A stretch of DNA of 64,000 bases from Anaerococcus vaginalis ATCC 51170 (lineage in GTDB: Bacteria; Bacillota; Clostridia; Tissierellales; Peptoniphilaceae): NCBI RefSeq assembly GCF_000163295.1, contig NZ_GG700527.1:1400500-1464499 (forward strand), read 5' to 3'. Positions 1 to 8,394 of this stretch are shown one piece after another (within the stretch, counting starts at the first letter, position 1; each line of letters opens with the position of its first letter). The notes under the pieces were generated by a model. It was not told the origin of the DNA and ran no database searches. It worked only from the letters and a program-made list of their open reading frames with translations. The position numbers were made by a program, and so were the translations under genes.

Positions 1-15
1 ATACTGTTGACAAAG

Positions 16-190
16 TATACAAATCCTCATGCTAAGAATATCATACGGAAAAAATTGATTTGATTTCAAATTTTAAAATTCGTCAAAAAACGCACTGTTT
101 GAGCGTTAGCGAGTTTGCGTTTTTAGAATTTTGGAATTTAGAAATCAACAATTTTTGAAGTCCGATATTCGTGCTTGAGGGTTTGTCTAC
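16..190. repeat. Large imperfect inverted repeat (about 175 bp)
   Basis: The two halves fold onto each other almost end to end. The outer arm at about 16-62 pairs with about 140-190 with small bulges, and the innermost perfect arm AAAAACGCA (86-94) pairs with TGCGTTTTT (116-124) around a 21-nt loop. Nothing in it looks coding. It lies downstream of the minus-strand gene ending at 211, so it could act as a terminator-like structure, but its size and the non-poly-T ends look more like a dispersed palindromic repeat. No second copy is present in this window. Confidence 0.6.
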
Positions 191-210
191 GCTCTGAAGA
201 ACTTTTGCTC

Positions 211-651
211 TTATTTTTTTAATATATCCAAAGGATTTACTCTTTGGGGGCTTATGGATAATTTGTTTTTATTGTTGTAGAAAACAAAGATTGGGAAATT
301 TGTTTTTCCTTCTTCTAAGTTTTCTGCTAGGCTTTCTAGGAAAAATTTCAAATCTTTTTTGTTTATATTTTTCTTTTCTTTTTCTAGCCAAAATGGGGAT
401 AAGGGTTTTATTGCTTCTATATCAATAAGGATTCCTACTTCATATTCCCTATTTAAAAAACTTGCCCCAAAGGCATAGATTCCATTTTCATGGTCTTCTT
501 TTTGGTCTATGTTTAAATTTTTTGGAAGATTTATTACATCTATTTCCATCACATTTGTAATTTTCCCATTTATTTTTTCAAAATTTTCTAAAATTTTATC
601 TTTTTCTAATTGTTTTTTAACTAAATTGTAATATTTTTTATTTTTTAACAT
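211..651 (-). CDS. Hypothetical protein (146 aa)
   Basis: I do not recognise this protein. It is 146 residues, Lys/Asn/Glu-rich, without signal peptide or membrane segment, and looks like a small soluble alpha/beta protein with a conserved-looking C-terminal SPQRVNPLDIL stretch. The start is supported by an AGGAGGGG ribosome site directly before the ATG. It follows the M20 peptidase gene by 8 bp, so it is the last visible gene of the operon that carries the molybdopterin-binding protein. Function unknown. Confidence 0.75.
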   Translation of the reverse strand: MLKNKKYYNLVKKQLEKDKILENFEKINGKITNVMEIDVINLPKNLNIDQKEDHENGIYAFGASFLNREYEVGILIDIEAIKPLSPFWLEKEKKNINKKDLKFFLESLAENLEEGKTNFPIFVFYNNKNKLSISPQRVNPLDILKK

Positions 652-659
652 GTCCCCTC

Positions 660-1823
660 CTATTTTTGTAAATCCAAAACTGCATTTGCCATAACTTCTA
701 CCGCTGGCTTTATCGCCTTATCTGAGCAGTAAAAATTTTTGCTGTGGAGGGCTTCTTTTTTATGATTTTCTTCTCCGCTTCCAAACCAATAGAAAAATCC
801 TGGGACTTTTTTCATATAAAAGGCAAAATCTTCGCTTGCCATGGTTTGTCCTTCTTTTATTATATTTTCTTCTCCCAAAATTTTTTTTGCTGATTTTAAA
901 ACTTTTTCGTACATTTCTTCTGGGTTATAGACTAGGGGAATTTTTTCTGTGTATTTTATTTCGTACTTACACTCATAGGCACAGGCTATATTTTTTACTA
1001 TTTCTTCCATTCTTTTTACTGATTTTTCCAAAGATTTTTCTGAAAGTGATCTTATTGTTGCAGACAGATGGGTCCTATCGACAACTAGATTGTCTTCTGA
1101 ACCTCCATTTATGGAATTTACGGATAAAACTGTAGAGTCAAATGGATTTGTGTTTCTTGAAATAATTGTTTGAAGGGCCATAACTATATTTGACGCGCAG
1201 ACAATTGGGTCAATATTTAAATGTGGCATAGATCCGTGTTGGCCCTTTCCAATAATTTCAATTTTAAAATTGACTTTTGTGCTCATAAGGGGGCCTTTTT
1301 TTAAAACGACCTTGCCATAATCAATTTCTGGCCAATTGTGAAGGCCCAAAATCTTGTCAATTTTTACCTTTTCAAAAAGTCCCTTATCCAAATATTCCTT
1401 GGCGCCTGTCGTTATTTCTTCTGATTTTTGGAAAATAAAAACCACATCGCCTTTTAATTTTTCCTTATTTTTTGATAAAAGTTTGGATATGGCAAGGACA
1501 ACTGAGGTGTGATAATCGTGGCCACAAGCGTGCATGATCTTATCATTTTTTGATTTATAGGAAATTTCTGTTTCTTCTTTTTGTAAAAGAGCGTCAATAT
1601 CTGCCCTAATACCAATTACTTCTCCATTTTTTCCAGTATTTAGCCTTGCAATCAAACCAGTTTCTATTGGAAAATCTATAATTTCTATCCCATCAATTTT
1701 TTCCAAAAATTCTCTAATAATTTTTGTTGTTCTAAATTCATTTTCTGAAACTTCTGGGTGCATGTGAATATCGTGTCTAATTTTTATTATTTCTTCTAAA
1801 TCTTCATTTGAAATTTCAAGCAT
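660..1823 (-). CDS. M20 family amidohydrolase / N-acyl-amino-acid hydrolase
   Basis: This is a 387-aa, full-length, cytoplasmic dinuclear-metal amidohydrolase of the M20D type (hippurate / N-acetyl-amino-acid deacylase group). Visible motifs are HACGHDYHTS (metal-binding Cys and His, about residues 97-106), the EE pair in QKSEEITTGAKE (about 131), a conserved LHNWPE (about 161) and the C-terminal ASEDFAFY (about 327). The ATG overlaps the stop of the upstream molybdopterin-binding gene as TAATG, indicating translational coupling. The substrate is not readable from sequence. The neighbourhood suggests an amide or carbamoyl intermediate of purine or amino-acid breakdown, but that is inference. 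Confidence 0.9.
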   Translation of the reverse strand: MLEISNEDLEEIIKIRHDIHMHPEVSENEFRTTKIIREFLEKIDGIEIIDFPIETGLIARLNTGKNGEVIGIRADIDALLQKEETEISYKSKNDKIMHACGHDYHTSVVLAISKLLSKNKEKLKGDVVFIFQKSEEITTGAKEYLDKGLFEKVKIDKILGLHNWPEIDYGKVVLKKGPLMSTKVNFKIEIIGKGQHGSMPHLNIDPIVCASNIVMALQTIISRNTNPFDSTVLSVNSINGGSEDNLVVDRTHLSATIRSLSEKSLEKSVKRMEEIVKNIACAYECKYEIKYTEKIPLVYNPEEMYEKVLKSAKKILGEENIIKEGQTMASEDFAFYMKKVPGFFYWFGSGEENHKKEALHSKNFYCSDKAIKPAVEVMANAVLDLQK

Positions 1824-2806
1824 TATCTGTTTAAAAGTCCTCCCTCTCCAAGTTCAATAAAATCTTCTTTTTTAAGGTCGATTTTTGCAAAAATTCTTGG
1901 CAAAAATATGTCAAAACTTGTAAATTTTGAATGCATACTTGCGCCCGGAACTCCAAGTAAATAAGTTTTTCCCCTCATACCAAGAGTGAGCATATTTCCT
2001 GGTTGAACTGGCATTCCTTGGATGATAAATTTATCAGATAAATCTTTTATGGTTGATGGAGTTATATCGTCAGGATCCACGCTCATTCCACCAGAAAATA
2101 TAACAAGGTCAGCGTCGTCTTCTAGATATTTTTTACAAACTTTTTCTATATATTCTTTGTCATCTGGACATTTTTCAATTCCAAGAAGTTCATGGTCAAA
2201 GTGGGATAATTTTTCCCTAACTACAGGCTCAAACATATCTTCTATTCTTCCTGTAAAAACCTCATTTCCCGTAATTATCACTCCAACTTTTAATTTTTGA
2301 AATTTTTTTACTTGAAAAATCGGCTCATATTTTTTGGCGATTTTTTTAATATTATTAACTTGCTCTTTTTCTGTAAAAAGCGGAACAATCCTTCCTCCAA
2401 CCAAATTGTCTCCCTCATTTACAATTGAATATGAGGCAATTGTTGCAAAGGTGTAATCTCCTTCCATATTTAGATCAAAAAGTCCCTTTCTGTTTATCAC
2501 AAAAAGTCCATAGGTCTTACTTTTAAAGCCAATTTTTCCTTCTGATGGATTAGAATAGGAAATATTTTCTCCAATCAAATCATCTGCCACTTCTTTTATT
2601 GCATCTTCTTCGTGGACAAAACCTTGGTCAAGCTCTCCCACAAATATATTCTCTTTTCCAATATCTTTTAATTTTTCTATATCTTCTTTTTGGATTACAT
2701 GGCCTCTTTTAAAAAGTACGCCTTTAAAGCCACTTGCTTTTATTCCAGTTAAATCATGAAAAAGCACATGACCCACTGCGTCTTCTACTTTTATTTTTTT
2801 TAGCAT
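1823..2806 (-). CDS. Molybdopterin-binding protein, MoeA/MoCF-domain
   Basis: This 327-aa protein has a C-terminal MoCF/MogA-like molybdopterin-binding domain (about residues 172-310). Visible motifs are VGVIITGNEVFTGRIED, the glycine-rich LVIFSGGMSVDPDD and QGMPVQPGN, followed by LLGVPGASMHS. It is shorter than true MoeA (about 400 aa) and lacks its full N-terminal domain set. It matches the MoeA-like proteins found in selenium-dependent molybdenum hydroxylase clusters, where a role in cofactor handling is inferred. The gene follows a strong hairpin terminator after the XdhC/CoxI gene, so it may be reached by read-through or have a weak promoter in the short gap. Confidence 0.85.
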   Translation of the reverse strand: MLKKIKVEDAVGHVLFHDLTGIKASGFKGVLFKRGHVIQKEDIEKLKDIGKENIFVGELDQGFVHEEDAIKEVADDLIGENISYSNPSEGKIGFKSKTYGLFVINRKGLFDLNMEGDYTFATIASYSIVNEGDNLVGGRIVPLFTEKEQVNNIKKIAKKYEPIFQVKKFQKLKVGVIITGNEVFTGRIEDMFEPVVREKLSHFDHELLGIEKCPDDKEYIEKVCKKYLEDDADLVIFSGGMSVDPDDITPSTIKDLSDKFIIQGMPVQPGNMLTLGMRGKTYLLGVPGASMHSKFTSFDIFLPRIFAKIDLKKEDFIELGEGGLLNR

Positions 2807-2837
2807 AAATTCTCCTGTTTATAAATTTTTCCAAAAA

Positions 2838-2871
2838 ATTACAAACCATTAAATATTTAATGGTTTGTAAT
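2838..2871 (-). terminator. Perfect palindrome terminator after XdhC/CoxI gene
   Basis: A perfect 17-bp-arm palindrome (ATTACAAACCATTAAAT and its complement, no loop bases). On the minus strand it is followed by a run of T. It begins a few bases after the stop of the gene ending at 2875. Confidence 0.8.
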
Positions 2872-2874
2872 TTT

Positions 2875-3651
2875 CTAATTTTCTATTACTTTATTGTTTT
2901 TTATTGAAATCATCAAGGATAAAATTGAAATTGCAATTTCCTCAACGCTTCCATCGTCAATATCATAGCCTACTGGGGCGTGAACTTTTTTAAGTAAATC
3001 TTCACTAACTCCCTTTTCTTTTAAATTGTCAAAAACTCTTTTTACCTTTCTTTTTGAACCAATCATACCTAGGAATTTATAATCTTTGTCAATTACATTT
3101 TCCAAAACTTCCTCGTCATAATCTGGTGTGCAAATTAAAATGTAGGTATTTTTGTTAAATTTATATTTTGATGCAAAATCTTTCGGATTAGAAATTACAA
3201 ATTCTTTTATATTTTCCAAATCTTTTTTATTTTTGAAATCTTCTCTTTGGTCGACTATTGTCACGTCAAAATTTGTATTTACAGCAACTCTTGCAAGCTT
3301 TTGTCCAACATGGCCTGCCCCAAAAATAATCAAACTGGGATTTGCCCTAAAAATTTTTATATAACCCTTATTTCTTCCACCACAAGACATTTTCACTTCT
3401 TGTTTTTCATTTAAAGTGTAATCAAAAGATTTTTCTTCGTCATCTTCTAAGGCTTTTTTTGCTTGTTTAATAAGGTCAAACTCTATAGGACCACCGCCGA
3501 TTGTTCCAGAAATTTCTCCATTTTCAAATACTGCCATAGAAGAATTGTCCTTGCCGGGAGCTGAACCTTTGGTTTCTGTAAGAATTACCAAAGCAACATT
3601 TTCTCCCCCATCAAGTTTTTCTACAATATTTTTAAGAATTTGTATGTCCAT
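2875..3651 (-). CDS. XdhC/CoxI family molybdenum hydroxylase maturation protein
   Basis: About 258 aa. The N-terminal XdhC/CoxI domain contains the TKGSAPG stretch and GTIGGGPIE. A Rossmann-like domain follows with FGAGHVGQKLA at about residue 110. Family members insert or sulfurate the molybdenum cofactor of xanthine dehydrogenase-type enzymes, here probably supporting the labile-selenium form. I prefer the ATG at 3651 over a TTG two codons upstream because GGAG lies 8 bases before it. It overlaps the end of yqeB, consistent with one maturation operon yqeC-mocA-yqeB-xdhC-like. Confidence 0.88.
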   Translation of the reverse strand: MDIQILKNIVEKLDGGENVALVILTETKGSAPGKDNSSMAVFENGEISGTIGGGPIEFDLIKQAKKALEDDEEKSFDYTLNEKQEVKMSCGGRNKGYIKIFRANPSLIIFGAGHVGQKLARVAVNTNFDVTIVDQREDFKNKKDLENIKEFVISNPKDFASKYKFNKNTYILICTPDYDEEVLENVIDKDYKFLGMIGSKRKVKRVFDNLKEKGVSEDLLKKVHAPVGYDIDDGSVEEIAISILSLMISIKNNKVIEN

Positions 3652-4453
3652 TTTCAATTCTCCTTTTTCCTATAAGAATAGCCTCAAGGCAGCCCCCTCC
3701 AATAAGTCTTGCCTTATCAGAAATAGTTTTTGCATTTTTTGGAATAACTCTTGGATCAACATCCCCAATTTTTAAATTCTTTGTAACATAAGAGCCATTT
3801 CCAATCATGCCCCTAACCATTCCATCAAGTTGTGATTTTATTTCTTTTCCATTTACAAGAGCGACAACTTGGTCTTTTTTTACAACAGAGCCAATATCTT
3901 CAATAACTTGGATTTCTCCCTCATCTACTGCTCTTAAAATTCTTTCACTTGTAAAACCTTTAATATTTCCAGGAATTCCCGTATTTTTTTCAGCAAAACC
4001 TTCAAAAATTAATCTACCAAGATCATGGCCCCTGTTTGTTTCAATTACATAATCAACATCAACTCCTGCCTCATAACCAGGTCCAAGAGCAATTGTAATG
4101 TCAGCCATATTTTTATTTGTTCCAATATTTTTTTTGGCAAGAGTTCCATCAACCACAGCCATAGGTTTTAATTCCTTTATAATTTCAGCTTTTGGATCAA
4201 TCAAAACCGGAACTACATTTTCATCCCAGGCCTTTTTGATTTGGTCAAGATTTTCTACTTTTCTAGCTGTAAAATCTTCAATTTGTACTTCTCCATCAAA
4301 AATTGCTTGGGCAGTTGAGACATATCTTCTTATACAAAGTGGTTTTTCCATCTCCAAAACCAAAACCTTAAAACCAGTTCTAAATAATTTTTGGATAGAA
4401 CCAGTTGCAACATCGCCACCGCCCCTAAAAACTACAATATTATTTAGCGGCAT
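3632..4453 (-). CDS. yqeB: Selenium-dependent molybdenum hydroxylase accessory protein YqeB
   Basis: This 273-aa protein begins VVFRGGGDVATGSIQKL, the typical N-terminus of the YqeB family (EF2563-type, selenium-dependent molybdenum hydroxylase system). The family is found only in genomes that make the labile-selenium cofactor of purine or nicotinate hydroxylases; its precise reaction is not established. The gene overlaps mocA upstream and the XdhC/CoxI gene downstream by 14 and about 20 bp. GGAGG lies 9 bases before the ATG. Recognition rests on the N-terminal motif, length and genomic neighbours. Confidence 0.9.
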   Translation of the reverse strand: MPLNNIVVFRGGGDVATGSIQKLFRTGFKVLVLEMEKPLCIRRYVSTAQAIFDGEVQIEDFTARKVENLDQIKKAWDENVVPVLIDPKAEIIKELKPMAVVDGTLAKKNIGTNKNMADITIALGPGYEAGVDVDYVIETNRGHDLGRLIFEGFAEKNTGIPGNIKGFTSERILRAVDEGEIQVIEDIGSVVKKDQVVALVNGKEIKSQLDGMVRGMIGNGSYVTKNLKIGDVDPRVIPKNAKTISDKARLIGGGCLEAILIGKRRIENGHTNS

Positions 4454-5012
4454 CTTCTAATTCCTCCAAATTTTTGTAGGTATCAATATCCCACAATTCT
4501 TTAATATCGTCAATTTTAACTTCATTTTTATTATCATCCTTAACCAAAATCATTCCGCCTTGGTCAAAATCTAAAGACAAAAGACCTTCCCTATATTCTG
4601 GTGAGAAAATTACAGGAGCTCCCCTTCTTTTTTCAGTTCTTGGATAGGTAATCAATTGATTTTCCTTATATTTTTCAATTAATTTATTAACAGTTTCAAC
4701 TTTTAATAATGGTTGGTCAGCTACAAAAAACATCATAGCAGAATCCTTATCACAATTTAAAACTCCAAGCTTAATTGATGCAGATTTGCCAACTTCATTG
4801 TTATCATTGAAAATAGCCTTAAAGCCTCTTTTTTTGGCAGATTCAAGAATTTCATCATAAGATGAAACAAGGATAACATCATCAAAATCAATTTCTTCTA
4901 CCAAATCAAGAACCCATTCATAAAGTTTGTCGCCCTTAAAATCAAGTAAAAGTTTATTTTCTCCCATTCTTTTAGAAAGTCCAGACGCCATAATAATTGC
5001 ACTAATTTTCAT
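4440..5012 (-). CDS. mocA: MocA/MobA-like molybdenum cofactor nucleotidyltransferase
   Basis: A 190-aa MobA-fold NTP transferase. The N-terminal signature IIMASGLSKRMGENKLL (residues 6-22) binds the nucleotide and the acidic FFVADQP (about 95) corresponds to the metal-binding region. MocA/YgfJ converts molybdopterin to the cytosine dinucleotide form used by xanthine-dehydrogenase-family enzymes, so it matches the two Mo hydroxylases in this island. It overlaps yqeC by 11 bp and yqeB by 14 bp. Confidence 0.9.
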   Translation of the reverse strand: MKISAIIMASGLSKRMGENKLLLDFKGDKLYEWVLDLVEEIDFDDVILVSSYDEILESAKKRGFKAIFNDNNEVGKSASIKLGVLNCDKDSAMMFFVADQPLLKVETVNKLIEKYKENQLITYPRTEKRRGAPVIFSPEYREGLLSLDFDQGGMILVKDDNKNEVKIDDIKELWDIDTYKNLEELEDAAK

Positions 5013-5664
5013 AATATTTCTCCTTTAAAATTGATCCATAAAAATATTTCAAATTTATTTTCTCTCTTAAATAATTTATTACCCCTTTTGCTTGATTTAT
5101 CTCAAAAATACTATCAGCTTGGTTAAAGAAAATAAATTTTTCTCCGCAAAAATCTCCAAAAATTCCAGATTTTATTAATTTTTCAAAAACTTCTTCATCT
5201 ACAATATCACTTTTTATATTCTCCCTAAATTCATCAAAATTATAAATAAAATCAGGAAAAATTTCTTTTCCATAAACTTTTATAGAAAAAATTCCAACAA
5301 GTTTATCTGTAAAATCATAAACTACTGGTTCATATTCTTTCCAAAATTTTAGGGGAAGATTTCTACATCCATCTGCTTCTATTATAATATAATCAAAATC
5401 TTTTGCGATAATTTTCAAATTATTTTCTCCAATAGATTTTAATTTATTAACTCCATCAAGCTTTTGCCCAATAGCAACTATTTTATTTTTATAATCTTTT
5501 TTTACATAATCATCAAAGGACAAAAAAAGTTCATCGACTTGGTCTTTTTCTGGAACTTTTATTTTTGTAGAAGTAGTGATTAAAACCGAACCTTTTTTCT
5601 TTAAAATATTTGCAAGATAAAACATAAGAGAAGTCTTGCCACCAGATCCTGTAATAGAAATCAC
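5002..5664 (-). CDS. yqeC: Selenium cofactor biosynthesis protein YqeC (start uncertain)
   Basis: This protein carries a P-loop TGSGGKTSLMF at the extreme N-terminus and the EADGCRNLPLK motif near residue 100, matching YqeC, which is associated with the labile-selenium cofactor of molybdenum hydroxylases. The first usable codon in frame is a GTG at 5664, giving 220 aa, but it has no ribosome site and leaves only four residues before the P-loop strand. Family members normally have 10-15 more. An in-frame extension reading LDEILQIKKND is present upstream without an ATG. An ATG at 5708 is one base out of frame across an A7 run. Either a weak start is used or the gene has a homopolymer indel. Confidence 0.85.
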   Translation of the reverse strand: MISITGSGGKTSLMFYLANILKKKGSVLITTSTKIKVPEKDQVDELFLSFDDYVKKDYKNKIVAIGQKLDGVNKLKSIGENNLKIIAKDFDYIIIEADGCRNLPLKFWKEYEPVVYDFTDKLVGIFSIKVYGKEIFPDFIYNFDEFRENIKSDIVDEEVFEKLIKSGIFGDFCGEKFIFFNQADSIFEINQAKGVINYLREKINLKYFYGSILKEKYYEN

Positions 5665-5721
5665 ATCATTTTTTTTGATTTGTAAAATCTCATCTAATTT
5701 TTTTCCATAATAAAATAAATT

Positions 5722-5748
5722 AAAGGACTGTGAAATTCACAATCCTTT
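5722..5748 (-). terminator. Hairpin terminator after the fused Mo hydroxylase
   Basis: The inverted repeat AAAGGATTGTGAA / TTCACAGTCCTTT lies directly downstream of the stop at 5755, with an AT-rich tail on the minus strand. It separates the hydroxylase operon from yqeC-mocA-yqeB. Confidence 0.7.
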
Positions 5749-5754
5749 ATTCTC

Positions 5755-8394
5755 CTATTTTTTTATAATTTTCTTTTTATTTTTTACGTAAGCTGTATCT
5801 CTTAATGGAAGTTCCAATCTTAAATCATGGTCCATTGCATAATATGCTCCTTGAACTGCTGGTGCTGTTGGAATTGTTGCAATTTCTCCAATTCCTTTTG
5901 CTCCGTAAGCAAGGTCTAACAATTCATCTTTTTCAATTAAAATCGTATGAATATTTGGAGCATCTGGTGCTTTCCACAAGCCCATTGTTCCATATTTTGC
6001 TTTTAAAACAGAATTTTGAACTTTCAAATCTTCTGTCAAAGCATAACCAAGACTCATAATAACGCCACCTTCGATTTGTCCTTCAATTGTTGTAGGATTT
6101 ACAACTTTTCCAGAATCGTGAGCAGCATAAACATCTGTAACTTTTCCATCATCATCTAAAACTACAACATGAGCTGCAAAGCCGTAGGCAATATGTGATT
6201 TTGGATTTGGTTTATCTGATCCAAGTGGGTCTGTTGGGTCATCATATTCGTAAAAATATTCTTTTTTATCAAGCTCTTCAAGGCTATGGTTTTCTAAATC
6301 TTTTGCAAGTTGTTCTGCACATTTTTTTGCAGCCTCACCAGTTATAAGAGTGTGTCTTGAACCTGATGTTGTTCCAGAATCTGGACTTGTTAAAGTGCTT
6401 GGTGGCATAACTTTTATTTTGTGATATGGAAGTCCTGTTGCCTTTCCAACCATTTGTAAAATAATTGTACCAACACCTTGACCTATACAAGTTGCTCCAG
6501 AAAATACTTTTACAAAATCTTTTTCAACAACAATTTTTACCCTACCAATATCTTTTAGTCCAACGCCGACTCCAGCATTTTTCATAGCAACTGCAATTCC
6601 TGCATGGTCTTTATTTTTTTCATAAATATCTTTTACAGCCTCAAGACATTCAACCATTGCAGTAGATCTGTCAGCGATTTGTCCGTTTGGAAGAACTTCG
6701 CCTGGTTTTATTGCATTTCTGTATCTAATTTCCCAAGGAGAAATTCCAACTTTTTCTGCTAAAATATTTATGTTTGATTCCATTGCAAAATTTGATTGGC
6801 AAACTCCAAATCCTCTAAAAGCTCCTGCTGTAGGATTGTTTGTATAATATCCGTAGCCTTTTATATCTGTATTTTGATAATTGTAAGGACCTACTGAGTG
6901 AGTACAAGCTCTTTCCAAAACTGGTCCACAAAGTGAAGCATAGGCTCCTGTATCAAAATAAATTTCACATTCCATTCCTTGGAAAATTCCATTTTCATCG
7001 CAACCGATTGTAAAGGTTCCTTCCATTGGGTGGCGTTTTGGATGCCATCTTAATGATTCATCTCTTGTAAATTTATGTTTTACTGGTCTTTTGAAAAGAT
7101 AAGCCGCTAGAGCTGCTGGTGGTTGAACACTCATGTCCTCTTTTCCACCAAATCCTCCGCCGACAAATGGATTTACTACGACAATTCTTTCTGGAGTATC
7201 TTCCCAGTCAAACATAATTGACAATTCTCTTCTTGTATCATAAACTGATTGGTCGGATGAATAAACTCTTACTCCATCCTTGTATGGTTCTGCCACGCAA
7301 CATTCTGGTTCAAGAAATGCGTGTTCGCCAAGTGGAGTTTTGTAAGTAAATGTTGCTGTATATTTTGAATTTGCCAAAGCTTTTTTTGCATCTCCACGAG
7401 AAACGTGTCTTTGTTGGCAAAGATTGTCAACGCCTTCGTGAACTTGTGGTGCATCTTCTGCCATAGCGTCTTTGATTGAGCTAACTGGCTTTAATTCTTC
7501 AAGCTCAACTTTTACAAGTTTTTTTGCTTTTTCCAAAGTTTTTTCATCTTCTGCAACCACAAAACAAAATGCATCTGCAAGGGAAGCTGTTGTTTGTCCA
7601 ACATCAATAAATACTGGCCAATCTCTTTGAATGTGTCCAACTTTTTGTACTGGCAAATCTTTTGCAGTAAGAACTCCAACAACTCCATCAAGTTTTTCCG
7701 CCTCGCTTGTATCAAGACTTAAAAGTCTTGCTCTTGGGAATTTACTTCTTACACAAGAACCGTAAGTCATATTTGGAAGTTCTATATCATCCGCATAAGT
7801 TCCTGTTCCAAGAATTTTTTCTTTTGCATCAATTCTGTCGGCTCTTGCTCCAACAAAAGATTCACTTTCCTCATTCTTTATTTCTTCTTCGCCTCTTAAA
7901 ATTTTTCCGGCTAAAGTTATTCCATCAACGATTTTTTTGTAGCCTGTGCACCTACAAATATTTCCTTTTATGGCTTCTCTTATTTCTATTTCTGTAGGAT
8001 TTGGATTTGTTCTTATTAAACTTGCTCCACTCATAACCATTCCAGGAATACAAAAACCGCATTGGACAGCTCCTGCCTTAGTAAAGGCGTATGTAAAGGC
8101 ATCTTTTTCTTTTTGAGATAGACCTTCGTTTGTTATAATTTCTTCTCCATTTAATTTTGATAGCCTAACTATACAAGATTTTTTGTGAATATCTCCAACT
8201 ATAACTGTACAAGTTCCACAAGCTCCTTGGCTACAACCATCTTTAACAGAAAATAATTTTAAGTCATCTCTAAGAAATCTTAATAAAGATTTATCTTCGT
8301 ATGTTTCATAAGTTTTCCCATTAACTTTTATAATAAAGGGATCCTGTCCTTGTATTTTTTTTCCTATTAAAATCGTATCTTTATTTGTCATCAT
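5755..8394 (-). CDS. Selenium-dependent xanthine dehydrogenase-like Mo hydroxylase (2Fe-2S and Mo domains fused)
   Basis: A single 879-aa chain fuses an N-terminal double 2Fe-2S module to a molybdopterin domain. The plant-type cluster uses C54, C59, C62 and C74; the second cluster uses C112, C115, C147 and C149. The Mo domain starts at about 180, has GGGFGGKED around the active site, and ends with GAKGIGE carrying the likely catalytic Glu837. There is no FAD domain, so it resembles Desulfovibrio aldehyde oxidoreductase in layout and the Se-linked family of that shape. It probably hydroxylates a purine or related heterocycle with electrons leaving through another subunit such as YgfK; that partner is inference. 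The ATG overlaps the hydantoinase stop as ATGA. Confidence 0.9.
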   Translation of the reverse strand: MMTNKDTILIGKKIQGQDPFIIKVNGKTYETYEDKSLLRFLRDDLKLFSVKDGCSQGACGTCTVIVGDIHKKSCIVRLSKLNGEEIITNEGLSQKEKDAFTYAFTKAGAVQCGFCIPGMVMSGASLIRTNPNPTEIEIREAIKGNICRCTGYKKIVDGITLAGKILRGEEEIKNEESESFVGARADRIDAKEKILGTGTYADDIELPNMTYGSCVRSKFPRARLLSLDTSEAEKLDGVVGVLTAKDLPVQKVGHIQRDWPVFIDVGQTTASLADAFCFVVAEDEKTLEKAKKLVKVELEELKPVSSIKDAMAEDAPQVHEGVDNLCQQRHVSRGDAKKALANSKYTATFTYKTPLGEHAFLEPECCVAEPYKDGVRVYSSDQSVYDTRRELSIMFDWEDTPERIVVVNPFVGGGFGGKEDMSVQPPAALAAYLFKRPVKHKFTRDESLRWHPKRHPMEGTFTIGCDENGIFQGMECEIYFDTGAYASLCGPVLERACTHSVGPYNYQNTDIKGYGYYTNNPTAGAFRGFGVCQSNFAMESNINILAEKVGISPWEIRYRNAIKPGEVLPNGQIADRSTAMVECLEAVKDIYEKNKDHAGIAVAMKNAGVGVGLKDIGRVKIVVEKDFVKVFSGATCIGQGVGTIILQMVGKATGLPYHKIKVMPPSTLTSPDSGTTSGSRHTLITGEAAKKCAEQLAKDLENHSLEELDKKEYFYEYDDPTDPLGSDKPNPKSHIAYGFAAHVVVLDDDGKVTDVYAAHDSGKVVNPTTIEGQIEGGVIMSLGYALTEDLKVQNSVLKAKYGTMGLWKAPDAPNIHTILIEKDELLDLAYGAKGIGEIATIPTAPAVQGAYYAMDHDLRLELPLRDTAYVKNKKKIIKK

